Origin: Brachionus plicatilis
Taxonomy: Eukaryota > Rotifera > Eurotatoria > Ploima > Brachionidae
Length of the DNA: 64,000 nucleotides
Direction: 5' to 3'
NCBI GenBank assembly: GCA_010279815.1
Contig: QEOQ01000316.1
Span: 1,821,161 to 1,885,160 of the forward strand
Every line of letters starts with the position of its first letter. Within the stretch, counting starts at the first letter, position 1. Shown here one piece after another: positions 56,401 to 64,000 of this stretch. A program made the translations under genes and the position numbers. Below the pieces are notes generated by a model. That model worked only from the letters and a program-made list of their open reading frames with translations, was not told the DNA's origin and did no database searches.

Positions 56401-59400
56401 CAAAACTTAAGAGCTTTCTGAATTTCTAATTTTTGACTCTAAAATCGTTAACTACGTCATTTGAAAACCTAAAATTCATTTTTTATGGGGGACTAGAAAA
56501 AAAAATTTTATCCAGGTGTCTAAAAAGAACTAACCCTCTTGAAAAGTTGTAGGTTTTTCATACTCAATTACACAAAGATAAAATTAAAATCTTTTTAAAA
56601 TTATATATATTCTGAAACAGCATAAATTTTCTACACCCTGGTATATAGTTTTGATTAAAAAAAGGGTGTGCCAATTTTTATTTTTGAAAAAAAGCCAAAA
56701 AGAATACTCTATCACTTTAATCGTATGTAGATCCATGGATTACTTAATAAACCAGTTTTTTTTTAAACAAAACCAGACAAAATTCTAAACAAATCCATGG
56801 TTTTACTTTTTTGAATTTACATTTTTTTTTCTTTTTTAAATTGAATTTATCTTCTGGGGTCTTAATGGTATAAAAAACATTATTTTTCTTATTTTACTTA
56901 TTTTTTCTTAAGATTCAGCAATTTCAAAGCGTTTGAATTATATTATTAATTTTATTTTAATAATAAAATAAAATTATAAAATATATGGATAAAATAACCA
57001 AGAATTTTTGTTATTTAAAGTTTGAAAAAGTTTTTTAGAATTCTCTGGTCTTAATGGTTAGAATAAATTTGGATCATACAGCTTTCATAGAGCTTGCATC
57101 AGAAAGTCCGGTTGAGAGTTAAATTGAATTTTTTTTATTTTTAATTTAGATTAAAATAATCATATTTATATTTTATTTTTAAAAAAATTCTTAATTTGAC
57201 ACATGAATTTTGGCTAATTTTTAAACTTTTTTTAATTTAATAATTAAATGAAATATGCTATATATGATGGAAATATTAATTTTTTAGGACAAACTATTAA
57301 TCTGCGTATATGAAAAAACAATAAAATTCTTTTATGAATTAATGGTGGCTTTTTTATTTTTATTTGACTTTTTTCCATTTTTTTCTAGCAAAGAATAGTC
57401 AAAATAACTAAATTTTGTTGCTTGATTCTTAGTTAATTTTTCTTAACTAGAATTTAAGATGTTAATCAAGCTTTATATTTTTTTTGTAAGCTCACCAAAT
57501 TCTCTACAAAAATTAATTTAATTCCTAAATATTTTTGTAAAAAAATCGTGTTTTGAATTTGATTTTTGTTTGATTTTTTAAGCCACTTAATAAAAATATA
57601 TAAATAAAACTCTATCTGTTTTGAATTTTAAAAACATGTAATTATTTAAAATATCACCAAATTCTCTACAAAAATCAAAATATTTTATGATTTTTTATTT
57701 ATTTTTTTTAAAGTATTTATTTTTCATATTTTTGTGATCTTAGCCAAAAAAATTATCAAAATATTAGTTTTAAATGATATAAAGAAATTTTGATGATTTT
57801 ATTCTTCATCTGAAAGAGTGTCATTATTTTCAATTACTGAAGAATCCTCATTTTCTAATTTATCTTTATCACAATCCATCACGAACTTAAACATCAAATT
57901 ACTTCTTCTCCTTTCTAACTTTCCCGGATTATGTTTTTCGATTCCCATAAACCACAATACACTAGTTACATGCGCACAAGATCCAAAAATCCTGGAACCG
58001 CGTTTACAATCACACTATTAAAACTAATATTTTGATAATTTTTTTGAAAAAAAAAAATTGTAGCAACTTTTCTATCCTAAAACAAAAATTCCGCCATCTA
58101 TAATAAACTTTGAGTGGCCTTACAATATGAAAAAATTAAGTAATTTTTCACATATACTATTAATCAGCGCATCGAGTTCTATTAGAATATGCCAAAAAAA
58201 ATATGGATGAAACTGCTGGGTTTTTTTTTTCTAATGTCCCCGGGAACCAATTAGTTTAGGCATCTTGAAGTTTAGGATCAAAAAAATCAGATCAAATAGT
58301 ATTTTGTTTATAACTTTTGAATGGTACTTGATTAAATCTCTCTGCAAAATGCTAAATAATGCAAAATACATGCTGAATATTGTGTGAGGCTCTGCAAAAA
58401 CTCTGCATTTAAATTGCGCAGTCAAATTAAATACTTTTTAATGGCGTGCATTTTGCTGCAAAATGCAGAGTTTTTGCAGAGCCTCACACAATATTCAGCA
58501 TGTATTTTGCATTATTTAGCATTTTGCAGAGAGACTTAATCAAGTACCATTCAAAAGTTATAAACAAAATACTATTTGATCTGATTTTTTTGATCCTAAA
58601 CTTCAAGATGCCTTAGTTTAGCAAGTTTTAATTGAGCATAATTAATTTAGCAAATGTTTAAAGGCTATTTTCAGCAAAGTTATTTTAGCAAAAAAAATAA
58701 ATCAATTAAACAAAATAAATTTTAGAATCATTTTGGCAAGTTTGAATTAGCAAATTTTTTACCTGAAAAAAAATTAATTAAGCATTAATATTTTCATTGT
58801 TTATTCTATTGAGTTACTATATTGTTAACTTTAATTTATGCTAATTTGACTTTTACTTAATTAAAGTTGCTAAAATGAATCTGCTAAAATTTATTTTGCT
58901 GAATTAATACAGTCCCAATTGCCCCGTATCCTTTCAATTTAAAAAATTGCAAATATACAATGCAATATAATTGCACATTTGAGATTTTTGAACAAAAAGA
59001 GCAAATTGAAAATTGGACAAAAATTTTACTTTGCCTAAAAAACACTCAACTGACAATTCATTTGAATCATCATTTATTATATAAAAAAAAATTCTAAATT
59101 TGAATAAAAAATATTTTTCTGTTTATTAAACAATGTATGTCAAAAAAAAAGAATGCTTATATTTTGAGACAAGAAATTAAATTTTAAATACTTAATAACT
59201 TTATTTCTAATATTTGTAATTGAATGGAAAATTAAAAAAAAAATTCGACTTTTTTCAAAATTTAAGTGTACTTTTTGATTAATTAATTTTTTAAAAGAAA
59301 TTCAGCCGCTCATGTCATTTCCAATTTTGTTAAAAAAGCTCTTAAAAATCAGCTCAATCATTCACTATCAAATGCTGAAATAAGTGAATATTTGTACATA

Positions 59401-61170
59401 GTGCGATTACTCTACTCTAAATGCCAAGGTGAATTTTTGATTAAAGATTATGGACTCAATAAATTAATCAGCGATACGTGGAGATCAGTAAATATTTAAT
59501 ATTTATTATTTAAAAAAATTTAATCATAAATTAAGCTTGTCGTGGAAAAACCAGTCAATGATACACCTAGACCATTGGAAGAAAAACAAAATAACAGCTT
59601 GTTATCATGGCCCGATTCATTACTGGACAATTTATTAAACATGGCATCAACGCCAAAAGGTGTTTTCTACTTAAACGAAACTGAACTGCTGGGACAAGTG
59701 ACCAACTATTTGTATAAACGCTACAGGTCCAAAATTCAAGTGGGTAAATATGAAAAATTCGGCTACGGATTTTTGATCTCACAACTGGCCAATACTCCTA
59801 GTGGATGCTATTTCCTTAACGAAGCCCAGATTATCCAGTCCATAATAGATGATATTTGGATAGAACTTGAATCCGGTACTGATGATTTTATGAGCGCATT
59901 TCCAAGAGCTTATTCGGTTGAACCAATTGACCGGGAAGTATACAAACCAATGCTTTGCTTAGTTAACATTTTATCCTCCTTTTCAGCTGTGTACGAGTTT
60001 TTGGCAGATGTTTTCTCTACACCTAGGCCTTTATACGGGTGCAAAGATTTTCCCAAAGGTCTTATAAGTCTACTTGAGCGAGTCACTTTTTTGGACAAAA
60101 AATCAAAAATTTCAAGTCTATGTAACTTTGAACAATCTCATATCTTTGGTCTAAAACTGATCAGTATTTTACAATTTGATCTGGACATTCTTCTCTTAAT
60201 TGAAGTTCAATATGATTTGAATAGAATCTTGTTAAACCTTCAAAAGTCCAATCGATCCAAAAATTTTAATTTCCAGTCTGAAGAAGGTGAGATGAACACG
60301 AGCAGAGATGAGACCGATGAACAGTGGGAAAATTTGGAGGAAAATGCAGAAAACTGCGAAATTATTCTGGATGCTCTGTCTGTTGAAAGAAATTTTGTTC
60401 TTGTTAACTCAAATGTGATCGGCGGTCCAAGTGAAAGACTTTTACCAGATAAAAATTTTACAGATTCAGTAAGACGCTTTTTTTTCATTTTTTTTAAATT
60501 GAATTATTTTTTTTTAAGAAAATTTCTGAATATAATTTTCCTTTATTTGATAAACTGCCAGTTCCTAGTTTTTACATTAAAAAGCCACTGTATCAAGATA
60601 GAACTGGTATTTTTAAAATTTGATTAAATTAAAGTTGTAAATTAAAAATCGTTTTTAGAACCGGACTTTGAAAATTTTATAAACAGCTTTAGCTTTATTG
60701 AAATTACCAAGAGCGAAGAGTCTCAATTAAGATGGAAGTCAGATTTTCAAAATTTTTACCTAAAATGTCTCAAAGAGTCAAAAGCAAATACCGAAATTAT
60801 GTCAATGGCTCTTGGCCAGTTTGTAAAAATTCTGCTCAAAATTGATGCCAATAGTCTCATTAGTCGAATAGAACCAAAAACTGATATTGAGAGCATAAAA
60901 TCAAAATATATCAAAAAACAGCCTAATTTATCACAACTCAATCTTCTAGGAATTGAAAAAACAATTCAGTAAATAAAATTTTTTTTGTCAAAAAAAAAAA
61001 AAAAATTATTTTTAATTTTAGATATGCTCAAATGATAAATAGACAAGGAAAACTGTCGAGAGAAGAATCATCCAACAATTTTATTGAATTAATAAAATTT
61101 AGTAAAACTTTATTAAAAAAAAGCAATACAAAGACCAAAAAATCTCAGTCAAGAAATGAGTCGTACTTAG
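50494..61170 (+). CDS. TBC1D32: TBC1D32 / Broad-minded, C-terminus not seen
   Basis: Thirteen exons: 50494-51213, 51274-51456, 53186-53383, 53436-53492, 53567-53609, 53734-53889, 53947-54018, 54075-54360, 59298-59487, 59536-60468, 60519-60606, 60659-60968, 61022-61170. Phases agree at every junction; 1,128 codons are visible against about 1,260 in vertebrates. Family landmarks include LEDNLKHMEETDGNFHRHDL, the NGRKLFPIKMSN stretch, STPKGVFYL, KYEKFGYGFLISQLA, FEQSHIFGLKLISIL and LSVERNFVLVN...GGPSERLLP. In vertebrates Broad-minded works with CDK20/CCRK at the ciliary base and affects ciliary length and Hedgehog signalling. The last visible exon ends with a phase-1 GTAAGA donor, so about 200 residues including the TBC-like end lie downstream. 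The exon 5 donor (GTCCTA) is weak. Confidence 0.93.
51890..53000. repeat. 1.1-kb foldback with AAGTCA arrays at both ends
   Basis: The left end has AAAGTCAAAGTCAACTCATG and AAAGTTAAGTCATTTGAGTT. The right end has ACTCAAGTCAAATAACTAAA and TTAAGTCATTGACTTC. Further inward, CCCAAATATTAAATAAATT (about 52,076) is mirrored by AATTTATTTAATATTTGGGG (about 52,700). Same motif family as 26740-27062. Confidence 0.65.
52345..52366. repeat. perfect 22-nt palindrome
   Basis: The half site ATTTAACGACA is followed directly by its complement. The core GTCGTTAA recurs at about 52,391 and 52,428, so it is part of a small repeated motif set inside the foldback element. Confidence 0.8.
55091..55774. mobile_element. 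Tigger/pogo (Tc1-mariner superfamily) element
   Basis: The ends CAGTCGACTCTCTTTAATCC and, inverted, CAGCCGACTCGCTTTAATCC are flanked by TA on both sides (55089-55090, 55775-55776). This CAGTCGACTC-type terminus with TA duplication is characteristic of pogo/Tigger elements. A transposase C-terminus lies inside on the minus strand. Confidence 0.88.
55325..55592 (-). pseudogene. Tigger transposase C-terminal remnant
   Basis: The minus strand reads GEALTDQDIIEIVQ, then DDEVEIVDQEPVSVSYKQAK and AIDQAIDRSRNFF. A slip in a run of eight T leads into KDFNECDLELLSKIKERM. The acidic linker followed by a helical pair matches the tail of Tigger transposases. The DDE catalytic core is missing. Confidence 0.75.
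56378..56815. repeat. dispersed repeat, inverted partner of 27178-27490
   Basis: Contains AGGTTCCAGAAATTCAAA, ATCCAGGTGTCTAAAAAGAA, AAAAGTTGTAGG and AAATCCATGGTTTTACTTTT, the complements of the HYDIN intron 18 copy in reverse order. Confidence 0.75.
57799..58014 (-). pseudogene. zinc-finger-type transposase C-terminal fragment
   Basis: The 71-codon minus-strand frame begins CDCKRGSRIFGSCAHVTSVL, continues WFMGIEKHN, and ends in an acidic tail NNDTLSDEE before TAA. The C-x-C-x-x-G-x-R-x(4)-C-x-H-V pattern is a SWIM-like zinc finger common at the ends of a widespread invertebrate transposase group. Stop codons directly precede it, so it is a fragment. It lies antisense to TBC1D32. Confidence 0.6.
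58258..58613. repeat. near-perfect hairpin, 153-bp arms, 50-nt loop
   Basis: 58258-58410 pairs base for base, without gaps, with 58461-58613. I find a single mismatch (ATTAAATCT against ATTAAGTCT). The structure would form a long double-stranded RNA in the TBC1D32 pre-mRNA. Its ends resemble foldback MITEs. Confidence 0.9.
58614..58910. repeat. TTAGCAA / TTGCTAA mirror array
   Basis: TTTAGCAA, TTCAGCAA, TTTAGCAA, TTGGCAAG and TTAGCAAA occur from 58617 to 58768. GCTAATTT, TTGCTAAAA, CTGCTAAAA and TTGCTGAA occur from 58848 to 58906. The two groups face each other, as in the TTCGACA element. Confidence 0.55.
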
Positions 61171-62814
61171 GTAAGATTTAATAGATTTTTTAATCTATTT
61201 TCAATGAAAGAAATAAAGTCTATTGACAAAAAAAATAAAAAAGACCCCTTTTTTTAAATAAATTTTGAGAAAAAAAGTTTTACTTAGTGTTAACAGTGCA
61301 CTGGGGCATTTTCCAGTTTTTGTTTTCATCAATTTGTTGAGAGAATAATCAAATAATTAGATTAGACGCTTTTTGAATCAGTTTGAAAAATTTTAATATT
61401 TATTATAGTTTTGTAAACTAAAAAAGTTAAAATAATAAAGCATTTTTAAGTGCTGTAAAATTCAGTTCAAATTTGGCAATACAGAAATTGATGCTATGAG
61501 TTATCTTCAATGGTTACACACTATTTTGCAAGAATTATTAATAAAAAATATTGAAGAAAATAACTGATTAGCAATAAATCAATTTTTGGGAAAAATAAAA
61601 ATTTATTTTTAAATAGTTTAATTTAAAAAATGAATAGTTAGCCTAAATGCAGAAAAAGTGGAACGAAGGTTCATTTAATTCATGTGTCAAAAGAAAAATT
61701 GTTTAGATTTGAATTTAATTAATGATTTTAATTATTCAAAAATAAATTCTCAAATTTTATTTTATTTTAAAATATGAGACAAAGAATGAAACCAAAAGAT
61801 TATATCTTCGTTTCATTTATTCTAAATAAACGCAATTTTTAACATAGAGTTATAAAACCATACTGTAAATATTTGTTTTATAACGTTTCACTAAAATCCC
61901 AAGAATTTGATTTTGGTGCCTTAATAAAAAAAGTTTTTTCGACTTACTAAAAAATCAAAATTGAAAATTTCGTTATTAAGTTGGCTTCAAGTTGCACATA
62001 TTTCCATCTTAAGCCTTGAAAATTCAATTTTTTCGAGGCACCAAAATCAAATTCTAGGGCTTTTAGTGCGAAGGTAAAAAAAACAAATATTTACGGTAGT
62101 GTAAAGTTTAAAATAAATCTTTATTATTATTGTAAATATTTAAATATTACCGATTTTTTAAATCTATTATTTTTGAGGTATATTTTAAATATTGTATTTT
62201 TTATTTCCCTTTTATAAAATAAATAGGTAAATAAATCTGATCTAAAAAATACTTAAATTTAAAACAAACATACTGGACCAAAAAATAATCTTCAAAAAAT
62301 AATTATACAGATATTTAAATTCATTTATAATGGGTATTTTTTGATACAAATATCAATTTTTCTTAAGGTTTTACCATGGTTGTAAAACAATCAAGGATTT
62401 TTCAGACCTAAAATTTTTATGAAAAAATTCCTAAAAATAATAATCGCAAATTCATTAAAATAAAGTAAATTTAAGTATTTCTGAATTAATTGTTAAAAAT
62501 TAGATTTTTGAAATTGAAAACATTTGATGAAAGTGTTGAATTATTTTTTTTTAAATTAAATTTTATTATTTTATTCAATTTTCATTCTATAAATCAAATT
62601 ATCGTTTTTTACGTAATTTTTGGTAATTTTTCGATTTTGATTTTAATTGGTAAAAAACGTTATATAAAGTATCAAAAGGTAGAAAACAATTTTCTTTAGT
62701 TTATTTAGATGTTTTTTTATAATTTGTTAATAATACTAAGTTTTATTTATTTCTAGCTTTGATCAATCATCTTTTAATCTATTTACAGAATTGAGCCGTT
62801 CTATTTTTTTAATT
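61171..62814. other. start of TBC1D32 intron 13 or beyond, no exon identified
   Basis: I searched for the conserved C-terminal blocks of TBC1D32 on the plus strand and did not find them. A MITE lies at 61855-62110; a 33-codon frame at about 61,470-61,566 is not recognisable. Confidence 0.55.
61855..62110. repeat. MITE, same family as 44172-44395
   Basis: The left arm ACTGTAAATATTTGTTTTAT...AATTTGATTTTGGTGCCT is mirrored by AGGCACCAAAATCAAATT...CAAATATTTACGGTAGT on the right. Arms are about 65-80 bp with some mismatches. Confidence 0.8.
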
Positions 62815-63526
62815 ACCGTAAACTCGCGTTGTGGACTCTAAGAGTAAAGCCCAAATTCAACCTTTTTTCTTTTAGAGCTAATTACATAGTTTCTATGTTA
62901 TAACAATTAAAATTGAATTAGCTGGAAAATACCTTGAATATGGGTTATTTTCCATTAATAAAGCCTAAATTTAGCTTTTATTCTAACAAAAAAATGGCCT
63001 TTATTCTCATTAAAAAAATTAAAAATAAAAAAAATTGTAGAGCTAATTTCGAAATAGAAAATAAGTCAAATCTAAGCTTTTTTCTATTTTTTCACTTTAC
63101 TCTAGGAGCATTTTTATAAGAAATTAAAGGTAAAATTTAAAAAAATTTGTTAAAAAATATATTGAATTCGATGCGGTAATTCGATATAAATTAGTTAGTT
63201 AAATGAATAATAAAAAATATGTAAAAACATACTCATTACTTCACTCATACAAGATTATGTTGATGTTTTTGTTGAAAGCTCAAGAAGTTCTGAACTTAAA
63301 ACCCTCCTTTGTAAAGTCTCAAATGAGCTATTTCAATGGACAACTATTTTTCTGTAACATTTCCGATTTCTTTTTCAACTTCTAATGTCATTTTATTAAT
63401 TTAATTAATTCAACACAACTTTTTATATGGAGACTTTTTTAAAATTTTAAATACCAAAGGCGAAAGGAGTTTCATTACTCAAAGCCTTTATTTCTCTTGA
63501 AATATTAAATAAACTATTAACAACAA

Positions 63527-63865
63527 CAACAATAATAAAAAAAGAAATGTCAATTTCTATTTGGTCTGATAATTTTTCCATTTTGATCACGTGGAAGCTA
63601 TTTACATTTTTTGAATTTTGAGTTAAAACTCTATTCGCTTGATTATTGACAATTAACAGGACGTGATCTATTAAGAGATATAGATGTAAATTCTCAAGTA
63701 ATTGTCAATAATCAAGCGAATAGAGTTTTAACTCAAAATTCAAAAAATGTAAATAATGATAAAAATAATGAAACAGGTCCAAAGAAAAGGGGAAGGAAAA
63801 AGCTTCCATGTGATCAAAATGGAAAAATTATCAGACCAAATAAAAATTAACATTTCTTTTTTTAT
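63527..63865. mobile_element. asymmetric foldback carrying an AT-hook ORF
   Basis: The arm at about 63527-63655 is the inverse of about 63699-63865 (landmark TTTGGTCTGATAATTTTTCC and its complement). The right arm has about 50 extra bases, so a deletion occurred in the left. The right arm encodes the end of a small protein. Confidence 0.75.
63662..63850 (+). pseudogene. C-terminal remnant with AT-hook (KKRGRKKLP)
   Basis: A 62-codon open frame without an ATG, ending at TAA 63848. An Asn/Gln-rich stretch is followed by GPKKRGRKKLPCDQNGKIIR. The AT-hook-like basic cluster suggests a DNA-binding transposon protein tail; no family can be named. Confidence 0.4.
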
Positions 63866-64000
63866 TATTCATTTAACTACTGTAAACTCGTGTTCACGAC
63901 TCTAAGAGTAAAAGCAAAAAACCCCGCTTTTACTCTAATTGAAATTGTCTTTTACTCTATATGGCAAAGGATGGGATTTTTTATTTTTTTTTTTTTTTCC

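Larger units (their letters stand above)
54361..59297. other. TBC1D32 intron 8, transposon-rich
   Basis: 4.9 kb. It holds a hAT element with a Tigger element inside it, a dispersed repeat shared with HYDIN, a zinc-finger transposase fragment, a near-perfect 153-bp hairpin and a TTAGCAA motif array. The reading frame on either side joins in phase. Confidence 0.85.
62815..63925. repeat. pair of direct repeats with ACTCTAAGAGTAAAG core
   Basis: CCGTAAACTCGCGTTGTGG followed by ACTCTAAGAGTAAAG (about 62817-62852) recurs as CTGTAAACTCGTGTTCACG followed by the same core (about 63881-63915), about 1.06 kb apart in direct orientation. Further CTTTTACTC motifs follow up to the window end, which may cut an element. 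Confidence 0.55.

Noticed and set aside
61470..61566. Frame reading KFGNTEIDAMSYLQWLHTIL as a possible TBC1D32 exon
   Set aside because: No matching acceptor in the required phase and no similarity to the TBC1D32 C-terminus that I can recognise. It may be transposon-derived.
1..64000. tRNA, rRNA or other structured RNA genes
   Set aside because: I looked for T-loop GTTCGANTC motifs paired with A-box sequences and found no convincing set; none is claimed.

Overview
This is nuclear DNA from an animal with motile cilia. It is very AT-rich, carries spliceosomal introns (many only 43-75 nt) and uses the standard genetic code. Three genes are recognisable with confidence: calreticulin, HYDIN (the giant central-pair protein of motile cilia) and TBC1D32/Broad-minded (a ciliary regulator). 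Small introns, extreme AT bias and many degenerate LINE and DNA-transposon remnants would fit a small protostome such as a monogonont rotifer. The species assignment is inference; flatworms and others are not excluded.

Layout. 1-6.5 kb: a complete intronless calreticulin gene (minus strand) and, at the left edge, the 5' part of a second, about 99% identical calreticulin copy in the same orientation. A roughly 870-bp element with long inverted repeats lies between them. 7.9-10.2 kb: two convergent genes for secreted cysteine-rich proteins (236 and 237 aa) that share an exact two-domain cysteine/tryptophan pattern I do not recognise from any named family. 10.2-22.4 kb: no host gene seen; foldback repeats, three LINE reverse-transcriptase remnants and a nested hAT element. 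22.5-50.1 kb: complete HYDIN on the minus strand, 19 coding exons reconstructed with consistent phases to 5,185 codons plus stop. 50.1-50.5 kb: a 358-bp shared head-to-head promoter with two RFX X-box motifs. 50.5-61.2 kb: TBC1D32 on the plus strand, 13 exons (about 1,128 codons); the C-terminal part is not seen before the window ends. 61.2-64 kb: intronic or intergenic repeats.

How the genes fit together. HYDIN and TBC1D32 both act in cilia and are transcribed divergently from one promoter. An X-box lies 122-134 bp upstream of each start codon, the arrangement expected for RFX-driven co-expression of ciliary genes. Calreticulin is a housekeeping ER chaperone. The cysteine-rich pair looks like a local inverted duplication of a lineage-specific secreted protein.

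The introns of HYDIN (intron 18) and TBC1D32 (introns 2, 8 and 13) are a sampler of transposable elements. They include a Tigger/pogo element nested in a hAT element, near-perfect hairpins, and several elements whose two ends carry mirror-image arrays of a short motif (TTCGACA, AAGTCA, TTAGCAA). All splice sites, repeat limits and homologies were read by eye; no database search or folding program was run.
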